Shown here one piece after another: positions 1-7,328 of a stretch of DNA of 35,681 nt. Every line of letters begins with the position of its first letter. The first letter of the stretch is position 1. The stretch spans positions 1-35,681 of the forward strand of contig DASUDX010000036.1 in NCBI GenBank assembly GCA_036275365.1. The letters run 5' to 3'. The position numbers and the translations under genes were made by a program. Under the pieces are notes generated by a model that was not told the origin of the DNA, made no database searches, and saw only the letters and a list, made by a program, of their open reading frames with translations. The stretch is from DASUDX01 sp036275365 (GTDB lineage: Bacteria; Pseudomonadota; Gammaproteobacteria; Nevskiales; Nevskiaceae).

Positions 1-708
1 CTGGCCTTCCGCGCGGCCGGCGAGGGCAGCGGGCTCGCCTGTGATCGTGATGCCCACGACCGCGACTACGAGCACCTGCTGCTCTGGCACGAGACCGAGC
101 AGCGCCTGCTTGGCGCCTACCGGCTGGGCTTCACCACCGCGGTGGTGGCGCGCCGCGGGCTCGCCGGCCTGTATACCCACAGCCTGTTCGACTACAGCGA
201 GGCGCTGCTCACCCACCTCGGGCCCTCGCTGGAGCTCGGACGCTCCTTCGTGGTGCCCGACCAGCAGCGCAGCTTCGCCGCCCTGCGCCTGCTCTGGCGC
301 GGCATCGCCCGGGTGCTGGAGGCCCATCCGGAGCTGCGCTACCTGTTCGGGCCGGTCAGCATCAGCGCGCGCTACAGCCGCACCGGCCGGGCGCTGATGG
401 AGCTCGCCCTGTCGCGGCATCACGCCGATCCCGTGCTCAGCCGGCTGGTGCGTCCGCGCACGCCGGCGCGCCCCAGCGCCGGGGAGCCGCTGCGCCGCTC
501 GGTGGCGGCGGCGCTCGCCGATCCCGCCCTGCTCTCGGCGGTGGTGGGCCGGATCGAGCGTGGCAGCGGCCTGCCGGTGCTGCTGCGCCACTACCTGGAG
601 CTGCGCGGCCGCTTCGCCGGCTTCAATGTCGATGCCGCCTTCGGCGACACCCTCGATGGCCTGGTGTTCGTCCCGGTCGCCGAGCTGCCGGCGCGCTGGC
701 GCCGCTAG
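1..708 (+). CDS. GNAT/OlsB-type N-acyltransferase ('hemolysin' family), 3' end only
   Basis: The reading frame is open from base 1 and ends at TAG 706-708, so the start lies outside the window; 235 residues are visible. The segment LLLWHETEQRLLGAYRLG, the block around LYTHSLFDYS and LELGRSFV, and the later YLFGPVSISARYS are the conserved core of the Acetyltransf_5 family (OlsB ornithine-lipid acyltransferase and 'putative hemolysin' proteins), which move acyl groups from acyl-ACP onto an amine. The tail around VLLRHYLELRGRFAGFNVD is the usual C-terminus of the hemolysin-type members. Whether a PlsC lysophospholipid acyltransferase domain is fused upstream cannot be seen. Its stop overlaps the stop of the convergent NADH dehydrogenase gene by four bases. 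Confidence 0.8.
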   Translation: MAFRAAGEGSGLACDRDAHDRDYEHLLLWHETEQRLLGAYRLGFTTAVVARRGLAGLYTHSLFDYSEALLTHLGPSLELGRSFVVPDQQRSFAALRLLWRGIARVLEAHPELRYLFGPVSISARYSRTGRALMELALSRHHADPVLSRLVRPRTPARPSAGEPLRRSVAAALADPALLSAVVGRIERGSGLPVLLRHYLELRGRFAGFNVDAAFGDTLDGLVFVPVAELPARWRR

Positions 709-1961
709 CGGGGGTCGGAGCCGGCGATCAGCCGCGCGCCGCGACCGAAGGTGAGATAGCTGAACAGCCACTGCCCGCCCACCAGCAGGCGGTTGCGGGC
801 GCCGATCAGGAAGTAGATGTGCACCAGGCCCCACAGCAGCCAGGCCAGACCGCCGCGCAGGCGCAGGCGGCCGAAGTCGATCACCGCGGCGTGGCGGCCG
901 ATGGTGGCGAGATTGCCGTGGTGGCGGTAGCGGAAGGGCTGGCTGGGCGCGCCGGCCAGGCTGCGCAGGATCTGCCGCGCGGCATGCTCGCCGGCCTGCT
1001 TGGCGGCCGGGGCGATGCCGGGCACCGGCTGACCGCCGATGCTGAGTGCTGCCGTATCGCCCACCGCATAGACCCCGGGCAGTCCGGGCACCGAGAGATC
1101 GTCCTCCACCTGCACCCGTCCGGCGCGGTCGGCTGCCACTACCAGCCAGCGCGCGGCGGGCGAGGCGCTGATGCCGGCGGCCCAGATCAGCGTCGCCGCC
1201 GGCAGCGGCCCGGCATCGGTCTCCACCCCCGCCTCGTGGCAGGCGAGCACGCGGCGGTCGAGCTGCACTTCCACCCCCATGCGGGTCAGGGCGCGGTGGG
1301 CGTAGTCGGACAGCGCCGGCGGAAAGCTGCCGAGCAGGCGCGGACCGCCCTCGACCAGCACGATGCGCGCGTCGCCCGGATTGATGTGGCGGAAATCGCG
1401 GCACAGCGCCTTGCGCGCCAGCTCGGCGATGGCCCCGGCCATCTCCACCCCGGTGGGGCCGCCGCCGATGATCACGAAGCTGAGCTGGCGGCGGCGGGTC
1501 TCGGCGTCGCCGCTGGCTTCGGCGCGCTCGAAGGCGAGCAGCACGCGGCGGCGGATCAGGGTGGCATCGTCCACCCGCTTCAGACCCGGCGCCACCGCCT
1601 CCCACTCCGGGTGGCCGAAGTAGTTGTGGGTGGCGCCGGTGGCCAGCACCAGATAGTCGTAGGGCAGACGCCGGCCATCGCTGAGCAGTACCTCGCGGGC
1701 GGTCCGCTCGATGCCACTGACCTCGCCCAGCACCACCTCGGCATTGGCCTGGTCGCGCAGCAGGCTGCGGATCGGCCAGGCGATGTCCGCCGGGTTCAGA
1801 CCGGCGGTGGCCACCTGGTAGAGCAGGGGCTGGAACAGATGAAAGTTGCGCCGGTCGACCACGGTGACCTGCACCGCCGCGCCGGCCAGGGCGCGGGCGG
1901 CACTGAGCCCGCCGAAGCCGGCGCCGACGATCACCACCCGCGGCCGGGTCTCAGGCGCCAT
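705..1961 (-). CDS. ndh: Type II NADH dehydrogenase (NDH-2-like FAD oxidoreductase)
   Basis: The 418-residue product is a two-Rossmann flavoprotein that passes electrons from NADH to membrane quinone without pumping protons. An FAD-binding GAGFGG lies at residues 13-18, a second NAD-binding glycine-rich motif (IIGGGPTGVEMAG) in the middle, and a C-terminal FAD contact around VYAVGDTAAL. The last ~45 residues (LLWGLVHIYFLIGARNR and following) form the amphipathic/hydrophobic membrane anchor typical of NDH-2. The ATG at 1961 is chosen because the glycine motif then sits near the N-terminus; an in-frame extension upstream would run through the chlorite dismutase gene and looks non-coding. It overlaps the end of that gene by 11 bases and is the last gene of the operon. 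Length matches the family. A related ferredoxin- or sulfide-quinone reductase is less likely. Confidence 0.85.
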   Translation of the reverse strand: MAPETRPRVVIVGAGFGGLSAARALAGAAVQVTVVDRRNFHLFQPLLYQVATAGLNPADIAWPIRSLLRDQANAEVVLGEVSGIERTAREVLLSDGRRLPYDYLVLATGATHNYFGHPEWEAVAPGLKRVDDATLIRRRVLLAFERAEASGDAETRRRQLSFVIIGGGPTGVEMAGAIAELARKALCRDFRHINPGDARIVLVEGGPRLLGSFPPALSDYAHRALTRMGVEVQLDRRVLACHEAGVETDAGPLPAATLIWAAGISASPAARWLVVAADRAGRVQVEDDLSVPGLPGVYAVGDTAALSIGGQPVPGIAPAAKQAGEHAARQILRSLAGAPSQPFRYRHHGNLATIGRHAAVIDFGRLRLRGGLAWLLWGLVHIYFLIGARNRLLVGGQWLFSYLTFGRGARLIAGSDPR

Positions 1962-2511
1962 CGACGCGTTCCAGGTGGATTTCGATTTCACGCTCCACAT
2001 ACTGCCACTCGGGGCTGGCCCGCAGCGCCACCAGCAGGCGGTCGAAGCGGCCGCGCTCGCTCGGTGCGAACTCGAACCAGGTGAGGAAATCGAAGGGCTC
2101 GCCGAGATCACGCGCATGCAGCAGCTGGCGGGCGATGGCGGGCAGCGCCCCGAGCCCGATCGCGGTGTGGCGGGAGCGCGGGCCGAACAGCGCCCGCCGC
2201 TCGTCCTGGGCCAGCGCCCACCAGGCGGGGCTCTTGCGCAGCGGGATCAGCGCCGCGCAGCGGGCCTCGGGCCGCCCCAGCGCCGGCTGGCGCGCCTGCA
2301 GCCGCGTGCGCTCGGCGCGGGTGGTGTAGCGCAGATGGCTGCTCACCCCCTGCAGCTGCCAGTGCCCGGCCGGCGCGGGGGCGGCGGCTGCAGGGGAGGC
2401 CGGCGGGCGGCGATCGACGAAGGCGACCGCCGGCAGCGGCGCCCCGCACAGCGTGTGCTGGGCGCGCACCTGCCAGCCGCCCTGATCGCCGCCGATGAAG
2501 CGATGGATCAT
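1951..2511 (-). CDS. cld: Chlorite dismutase, short (dimeric, lineage II) type
   Basis: The product is 186 residues, the length of the dimeric chlorite dismutases such as that of Nitrobacter winogradskyi. Family blocks are all present: the SSHLRYTTRAER region (57-68), AALIPLRKSPAWW (86-98), and the run from DLGEPFDF to TWFEFAP (135-150), ending with EWQYVEREIEI. The proximal haem histidine (H115 in SRH) and the distal catalytic arginine 13 residues later (R128 in AIARQL) are both kept, so conversion of chlorite to chloride plus oxygen is predicted rather than a HemQ-type role. No signal peptide is seen, so it should be cytoplasmic. The ATG at 2511 overlaps the stop of the upstream gene (ATGA). 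Activity is inferred from residues only. Confidence 0.88.
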   Translation of the reverse strand: MIHRFIGGDQGGWQVRAQHTLCGAPLPAVAFVDRRPPASPAAAAPAPAGHWQLQGVSSHLRYTTRAERTRLQARQPALGRPEARCAALIPLRKSPAWWALAQDERRALFGPRSRHTAIGLGALPAIARQLLHARDLGEPFDFLTWFEFAPSERGRFDRLLVALRASPEWQYVEREIEIHLERVDGA

Positions 2512-2990
2512 CGCCGCGCGCCGCCCAGCCAGCCGAGCCAGATCGCCCGCCGCAGCCACAGCAGGCTGGCGCAGGAGAGCCAGACCAGACAGGCCATGGC
2601 GAACAGCTCGCCCCCATCGCTGCTGCCGTCGGTGTTGCGCACCGCCACGCCCAGCGGGGTGAACAGATGGAAGAAGATCGCCCCCGAGATCACCCCGAGG
2701 CCGAGCGCCGCCCCCAGCACCTGCAGGGCCAGCCGCCCGGCGATGAAGGTGCCGGCCAGCAGCAGGGCCGAGGCGATCAGCTCCACCGTGCCCACCACCT
2801 TGGCCGAGAACAGGCCGCCGGGTGCGAACAGACCGGGAAAGCCGAGCGAGCCGGCCCAGGCGTCGAGACGGGTTTCGAAGATGTAGATCGTCTCCGGCGA
2901 GTTGCTGAACTTGAAGAACAGCGACTGCACGAACACGAAGCTGACGAACAGGGCCAGCAGCACATGGCCGTTGCGGCGGAGCCAGGACAT
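2508..2990 (-). CDS. DoxX-like integral membrane protein
   Basis: This 160-residue protein is hydrophobic, with about four membrane helices: an N-terminal one ending near residue 28, two in the centre (residues ~60-110, including VELIASALLLAGTFIAG and LGVISGAIFFHLFTPLG) and a C-terminal one (LFAMACLVWLSCASLLWL). The layout and the FKFSNSPETIYIF stretch resemble the DoxX/DoxD-like membrane proteins, which are often tied to quinone or thiosulfate oxidation or to oxidant resistance. The exact substrate is unknown. Its stop overlaps the start of the chlorite dismutase gene (ATGA), so the two are translationally coupled. It starts nine bases after the end of the YHS gene. Confidence 0.65.
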   Translation of the reverse strand: MSWLRRNGHVLLALFVSFVFVQSLFFKFSNSPETIYIFETRLDAWAGSLGFPGLFAPGGLFSAKVVGTVELIASALLLAGTFIAGRLALQVLGAALGLGVISGAIFFHLFTPLGVAVRNTDGSSDGGELFAMACLVWLSCASLLWLRRAIWLGWLGGARR

Positions 2991-2999
2991 GGGTTGCTC

Positions 3000-3479
3000 C
3001 TACTTCTTCAGCAGCTCGCCGAACTTGCCGTCGGCGGTGCGGTTGTAGCCGGCGATGTCCTTGGTCCACTTCGCCTGCACATCGGCGTCGTAGTTCAGAT
3101 AGAGCTTGCCGTCGAGCACGGTGAACTGCTCCGGCTCGATGCTCACCAGATAGCCCTGGGCCACGCCGTAGGCGCAGTAGCCGCCGTACTGGGGGGCGTA
3201 CTGGGCGGGGTTGGCCTGGAACAGGTCGAGATGGGCCTGGCTTGCGAACTTCCACTTGGCACCGTTCCATTCGTGCACATAGGCATCGACGCCGCGCACC
3301 GGCTTGCCCTGGGTGAAGTAGGCGACGGTGTCATAGCCGTTGATCGCCACCCCGGTGGGGGTGTCGCGGATCAGGCCGCGCTTGAGGGTGTTGACCGGCG
3401 GGGCAGCCAGCGCCTGGCCGACGAGGGTGAGACCCAGCAGCAGGGCGGCGCCGAGACGGGCGAAGGGAAACAGGATCAT
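3000..3479 (-). CDS. Exported YHS-domain protein
   Basis: The 159-residue product begins with a clear signal peptide (hydrophobic residues 7-24, cleavage probably after ALA at 24-26), so it should act in the periplasm. The mature part matches the small secreted YHS-domain family: GYDTVAYFTQGKPV (48-61), a WKFAS..HLDLF block and QYGGYCAYGVAQGY (97-110). YHS domains are thought to bind metal or haem, but this exported group has no firmly established reaction. It lies nine bases before the DoxX-like gene and 21 bases after the ATP-grasp gene, inside the same operon. Family assignment is good; function is open. Confidence 0.8.
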   Translation of the reverse strand: MILFPFARLGAALLLGLTLVGQALAAPPVNTLKRGLIRDTPTGVAINGYDTVAYFTQGKPVRGVDAYVHEWNGAKWKFASQAHLDLFQANPAQYAPQYGGYCAYGVAQGYLVSIEPEQFTVLDGKLYLNYDADVQAKWTKDIAGYNRTADGKFGELLKK

Positions 3480-3500
3480 TGGGGGACTCCAGGTTGCGGA

Positions 3501-4613
3501 TCAGAACCAGCGGGAAGAACGCCGCAGGTCCTCGCGGAAGCGGCGCAGCAAGGTCCAGGGACCGGTGACCGGCGCCCCGCGCGCCGCCTGGGCGGCGCCG
3601 AGGGCGAAGGCCAGCGACCACTGGCGGAACAGAACCCGGTAGCCGCTCAGCAGCGGCGTGCCCGGGTGGTAGATGTGGGCGCACTCGGCGGTCACGCCGT
3701 TGAGTTCGAGCACCTGCAGCCCCTCGCCGCGGCGCAGCGCGGCGCGATCCGGCACCCGCAGGTCGATGCGGCCGAAGGCATAGCCGGGCAGGGCGTCGGT
3801 GAGGCGGGTGAGGGTCGCGGCCAGGGCCGGGGTGGCGGCGTCGCCGGCATCGAGAAACAGGCTGCCGCGGCAGTGGGCGCCGATCTCCACCAGCGGCAGG
3901 CGTTCGCCGGCGGCCAGCACCCGCTCGAGGTGCCCGCTCCAGCGCGGCAGCAGCAGCGGCGCCAGCAGGCGCGCGCGCGGGTCGGCGAGGATCAGCGCCA
4001 GCAGCGGGCGCTGGCCATCACCCTGCAGCTGGGGGAAGGCCTTGTGCACCACCGAGAGCAGCCGCACGCCGGGCTCGCCGGGAAAGCGGGCGATGAACAC
4101 CCCGTACTCCTCGCCGCCGACATAGCGCTGGGCGATCACCGCCTCGTCATGGCGTTCGAGATAGGCGCTCACCTCGGCCGGGCTGCGGGCGATGAACACC
4201 CCCCGGCCGCGCTGGCCAACATCCGGCTTGAGCACCAGCGGATAGCCGAGGCGCTCCGCGGCGGCCAGCCCGCGCGCGCGCCGCCCCGGGCCTTCGAGGA
4301 GCTCGCAGCTCGCCACCAGATCCGGTGCCCGCGCCTGCAGGGGCAGCAGGGTCTGGTGCTTGCGCTCGCCCACCACGCCGCCGTCGTCGATCGCCGGATT
4401 GGCGGCGGTGAACAGCGTCATCCGCCCGTGGCGCAGACCGAGCAGCAGGATCCACAGCACCACCGGCGGATAGAACAGCCAGGCCGGCCAGAACTCCCAG
4501 CGGCGGGCGCGGGCGAGCGTGATCGACAGCCGGGTGCGCCACGGCAGCGGCGGGCCGGCGGCGCGCAGCGCCCAGGGCGGGGCGATGGGCTGCAGGGGCG
4601 CGGGGGCCTTCAT
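3501..4613 (-). CDS. Membrane-anchored ATP-grasp enzyme (carboxylate-amine ligase-like)
   Basis: The product has 370 residues. A hydrophobic segment at about residues 43-60 (WLFYPPVVLWILLLGL) is probably a membrane anchor or hairpin. It is followed by TLFTAANPAI and then an ATP-grasp fold: the phosphate-binding strand YPLVLKPDVGQRGRGVF (124-140), an EEY element, and the metal-binding end LELNGVTAE near residue 315. ATP-grasp enzymes join a carboxylate to an amine or thiol through an acyl-phosphate. The substrate cannot be told from sequence. Its ATG overlaps the stop of the DinB-like gene (ATGA). A D-alanine ligase role is unlikely given the membrane segment and context. Confidence 0.7.
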   Translation of the reverse strand: MKAPAPLQPIAPPWALRAAGPPLPWRTRLSITLARARRWEFWPAWLFYPPVVLWILLLGLRHGRMTLFTAANPAIDDGGVVGERKHQTLLPLQARAPDLVASCELLEGPGRRARGLAAAERLGYPLVLKPDVGQRGRGVFIARSPAEVSAYLERHDEAVIAQRYVGGEEYGVFIARFPGEPGVRLLSVVHKAFPQLQGDGQRPLLALILADPRARLLAPLLLPRWSGHLERVLAAGERLPLVEIGAHCRGSLFLDAGDAATPALAATLTRLTDALPGYAFGRIDLRVPDRAALRRGEGLQVLELNGVTAECAHIYHPGTPLLSGYRVLFRQWSLAFALGAAQAARGAPVTGPWTLLRRFREDLRRSSRWF

Positions 4614-5137
4614 GCGGCGCTGGCCAGGGCGCTGTGCGCCTGGTGATGGGCGGTGGCCGGCGCCTTGCCGAAGCCCTCGGGCAGCGGCAGGCCCTGGGCG
4701 CTGGCGTGGCTGGCGATCAGCGCGTAATGGTGGATGGCATGCCCGGCCAGGAACATCAGCTCGCGCGCCAGCGAGGAGGGGCTGGCGAGCTCCACCCGGC
4801 CATCGAGGCGGCCGCGCAGCAGCACCGTCAGCGGCTCGCTGGCCGGCCGGTTCCAGGCCTGGATCGCCGCATCCAGCGCCAGCAGACGGCGCCGTGCCAG
4901 CTGCGGATCGGACTGCAGCGGCAGATCGCGCTCGCGCCGGTCATAGGCGATGGCGCTGCCCGGCGCGGCGTGGATCAGGGCCTCGTAATGCTCGATCACA
5001 TGGCGCAGATGCGGGCCGCAGCCCTGCGCATAGCTGGCCGCCGGTTGCAGCGCATGCAGCTCCAGCAGGTGCAGGGCCTGAGCCAGCACCTCGCGGTTGA
5101 ACGCCAGGATTTCATCGAGCACGGACTCAGACGACAC
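4610..5137 (-). CDS. DinB-like four-helix protein
   Basis: This 175-residue protein shows the pattern of the DinB/YfiT superfamily: a GPHLRHVIEHYEAL segment (41-54) and a distal LAGHAIHHYAL segment (130-140). H43 or H46 with H133/H137 could form the usual metal-binding histidine triad. Members include thiol-dependent transferases and hydrolases, for example bacillithiol or mycothiol-linked enzymes, so a thiol or redox role would fit the operon, but this is inference. The start is GTG at 5137, six bases after the stop of the upstream membrane protein gene. Its end overlaps the ATP-grasp start by four bases. Confidence 0.6.
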   Translation of the reverse strand: MSSESVLDEILAFNREVLAQALHLLELHALQPAASYAQGCGPHLRHVIEHYEALIHAAPGSAIAYDRRERDLPLQSDPQLARRRLLALDAAIQAWNRPASEPLTVLLRGRLDGRVELASPSSLARELMFLAGHAIHHYALIASHASAQGLPLPEGFGKAPATAHHQAHSALASAA

Positions 5138-5143
5138 GTCGGA

Positions 5144-5578
5144 TCACCGGGGGCAGGGAGGGGGTGGGGTTCGCCGCAACAGCTCGGCATAGCCGGCGCA
5201 GAACAGCAGATTGGGGAGCAGCCCGGGCGCGAGCGTCAGCAGCAGCTCCGGCGTGCCGAGCGCCAGGTGCAGGCCCAGCAGCACCAGATAGGTCAGGGCC
5301 AGTCCGCCCAGCGCGGTGGCCTGTGCGGGATGGCGCAGGCCGCGGGTGCGGCGCTCGATCGCCCGCATCGCCGCCGTGCCGTAGTAGGTGAGCAGGGTGC
5401 TCGCCAGCCAGTGGCCGGCACCGGCGCTGAGCGCCATCTCCAGTCCGGCCGCGCGATTGATCCAGACCGCCCAGGCGGCATAGACCGCGGCCCCGAGCAT
5501 GGCGCCGGCGAGGCTGTCGGTGAGCCCGCGCAGGCGCTGCCAGCCGCTGACCGGGGTGAGCGCGAGCGGGAGGCTCAT
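5144..5578 (-). CDS. Small integral membrane protein, unknown function
   Basis: The 144-residue product has about four hydrophobic segments: residues ~22-42, ~50-66, ~88-106 and ~113-131. Between helices one and two sits AVWINRAAGLEMAL, and after helix two a basic RAIERRTRG loop, probably cytoplasmic. The tail is proline-rich (TPPPPCPR). I do not recognise the family. The ATG at 5578 overlaps the stop of the peroxiredoxin-like gene (ATGA); a longer in-frame opening upstream reads through that gene and is rejected as a shadow. It is held tightly between the peroxiredoxin-like and DinB-like genes, which suggests a part in the same process. Confidence 0.6.
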   Translation of the reverse strand: MSLPLALTPVSGWQRLRGLTDSLAGAMLGAAVYAAWAVWINRAAGLEMALSAGAGHWLASTLLTYYGTAAMRAIERRTRGLRHPAQATALGGLALTYLVLLGLHLALGTPELLLTLAPGLLPNLLFCAGYAELLRRTPPPPCPR

Positions 5579-6240
5579 GGGGCCCCCGCCGCGCTGCGGG
5601 CGAACCATCCGCGCAGGGCGCCGAGCAGCGGCTGAGGGCCCTCGCGGGCCCCATCCTCCACATGCAGGGCGGCCCGCCAGACCCAGCCACCGGGCAGCAC
5701 GATGAAGGAGGCCGGCAGGCTCAGGCTGGTGGCCGCCCCCTCGCTCACCAGCGCGGCCGGCAGGCCGTGGCGCTGGTGGTAGCGGTCGCGCTGCTCGGGC
5801 GCCAGCTCCACCGCCAGACCATAGGCGCGGGTGATGTGGCAGGCCGGGTCCTGCAGCAGGCAGAGGCCCTCCGGTGCGGTCTGCCCGGGCGGCGTCGAGC
5901 CGGCCGGGACGATCGCCACCAGCGGCACGCGCAGGGCATCGAAGGCGCCGCTGGCGGCGGCGAAGGCGGTCAGGGTCAGGGCGCAGAACGGGCACCACAG
6001 GCCGCGATCGAACAGCAGCACCGCCGGACCGCGCTCGATCAGCTGCAGCAGCTCGATGCGCCGGCCCTGTCCGTCCTCGAGTGCAAAGCCGGGCGCCCGC
6101 TCGCCTTCGCGCAGGGCCAGGGCCTCGACCCCGCCCAGACGCTGCGCCTCGCGGGTGCGCAGCGCCTCGGCCGCCACCGTGGCCGGCCGGCTGCGCAGCC
6201 AGCGCGCGCGTTCACGATCGAGCCGGACCTGGAAGTCCAC
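5575..6240 (-). CDS. Peroxiredoxin-like (AhpC/TSA fold) protein
   Basis: The 221-residue product carries a thioredoxin-fold AhpC/TSA domain starting near residue 46 (GERAPGFALEDGQG). The active-site segment is FDRGLWCPFCALTL with C83 and C86, the CPxC arrangement of the cytoplasmic 'peroxiredoxin-like' group, preceded by an N-terminal helical extension. It is expected to reduce peroxides or act as a thiol oxidoreductase. It is the first gene of the eight-gene minus-strand operon. The start is GTG at 6240, supported by an AAGGAG Shine-Dalgarno sequence just upstream on the minus strand. The divergent LysR gene begins 137 bases away, so LysR control is likely. Confidence 0.75.
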   Translation of the reverse strand: MDFQVRLDRERARWLRSRPATVAAEALRTREAQRLGGVEALALREGERAPGFALEDGQGRRIELLQLIERGPAVLLFDRGLWCPFCALTLTAFAAASGAFDALRVPLVAIVPAGSTPPGQTAPEGLCLLQDPACHITRAYGLAVELAPEQRDRYHQRHGLPAALVSEGAATSLSLPASFIVLPGGWVWRAALHVEDGAREGPQPLLGALRGWFARSAAGAP

Positions 6241-6377
6241 CTGCGCTCCTTGCCTCGGGCATCAGCGGGAAGGGCCATGCTCGGCGCTGGCGGTTCATCG
6301 CAGTAGTCAGGGTTCCGGCATCGCTGGTATACGGTGGGTGCATCAATCCGCCACGAGGGCAGCTCTAGACTCGCCGC
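6241..6377. promoter_or_regulatory. Divergent control region between operon and LysR gene
   Basis: These 137 bases separate two diverging start codons, the usual place for a LysR binding site. A GGTATACGG motif near 6326-6337 could supply a -10 (TATACG on the plus strand, with TAGTCA 18 bases upstream as a weak -35). TAGACT near the LysR start is another weak -10 candidate. I could not identify a convincing T-N11-A palindrome, so the operator position stays open. Confidence 0.35.
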
Positions 6378-7328
6378 ATGGATCGCTTCGCCCTCATGCA
6401 GTGCTTTGTGCGGGCCGTCGAGACCGGCAGCTTTTCGGCCGTCGCCCGCGAACTGGACATCACCCAGCCCACCGTCAGCCGCAATGTGGCCCTGCTCGAA
6501 GGCCATCTCGGCGTGCGCCTGCTGCACCGCTCGACCCGGCGCATGACCCTGACCCCGGAAGGCGAGAGCTATTACGCCGAGTGCCGGCGCATCCTCGATG
6601 CCATCGCCGAGGCCGACGCCTCCGCCCGCGGCACCCGCAAGGCGGCCGGGCTGTTGCGGGTGAGCTGCCCCTCGGCGCTGGCGCGCCATCGGCTGATGCC
6701 GCTGCTGCCCGGCTTCACCGCCGCGCATCCGGATGTGACGCTGGAACTGATCTTCTCCAACCGCGATCCGGATCTGATCGCCGAGGGCATCGATGTGGCG
6801 GTGCGCCTCGGCCGCCTCGCCGACAGCACCCACCGCGCGCGCCTGGTCGCCACCTATGCGATGTGCTGCGCGGCCTCGCCGGCCTATCTCGAGCGGCATG
6901 GACGCCCGCAGCGGCCGGCCGACCTGCTCGAGCACAACTGCATCATCTACACCCGTGCCAGCACCGGGCTGACCTGGACCCTGGGCGAGGAAACCGTGCG
7001 CCCGCGCGGCAATCTGCGGGTCGACAACGCCGAGGGCATCCGCGCGGCGGTGCTTTCGGACATGGGCATCGTGATGGCCCCGACCTGGCTGTTCGCCGAC
7101 GAGCTGCACGACGGGCGGCTGCAGTGCCTGCTCACCGACTATCCGATCGCCGCCATCCCGGTCTATCTGCTCTACCCGGCGCAGCGCTTCGTCGCGGTGC
7201 GCGCGCGGGCCTTCATGGACTATGTCGCCGATGCCTTCCGTCGCGATCCCTGCTTCAACGGCGATGCCGTCGACCAGCTCGGTCTGACCCCCTGCGCCCG
7301 CGCCCTGCGCGCCGCGGCGGTGGAATGA
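6378..7328 (+). CDS. LysR-family transcriptional regulator
   Basis: The 316-residue product has the standard LysR layout. Residues 1-60 hold the winged helix-turn-helix (FVRAVETGSFSAVARELDIT, then QPTVSRNVALLE), followed by a linker helix and a periplasmic-binding-like effector domain of the CrgA/DhcR-like type (the RVSCPSALARHRLMPLLPGF region, then IDVAVRLG). It diverges from the chlorite dismutase operon and is its likely regulator. Its stop codon overlaps the ATG of the downstream hydrolase gene (ATGA), so the two are made from one message. The effector is not predictable. Confidence 0.9.
   Translation: MDRFALMQCFVRAVETGSFSAVARELDITQPTVSRNVALLEGHLGVRLLHRSTRRMTLTPEGESYYAECRRILDAIAEADASARGTRKAAGLLRVSCPSALARHRLMPLLPGFTAAHPDVTLELIFSNRDPDLIAEGIDVAVRLGRLADSTHRARLVATYAMCCAASPAYLERHGRPQRPADLLEHNCIIYTRASTGLTWTLGEETVRPRGNLRVDNAEGIRAAVLSDMGIVMAPTWLFADELHDGRLQCLLTDYPIAAIPVYLLYPAQRFVAVRARAFMDYVADAFRRDPCFNGDAVDQLGLTPCARALRAAAVE

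Noticed and set aside
2667..4646. A 659-residue plus-strand open frame
   Set aside because: It is a shadow of the DoxX-like, YHS and ATP-grasp genes, with composition typical of antisense frames in high-GC DNA.
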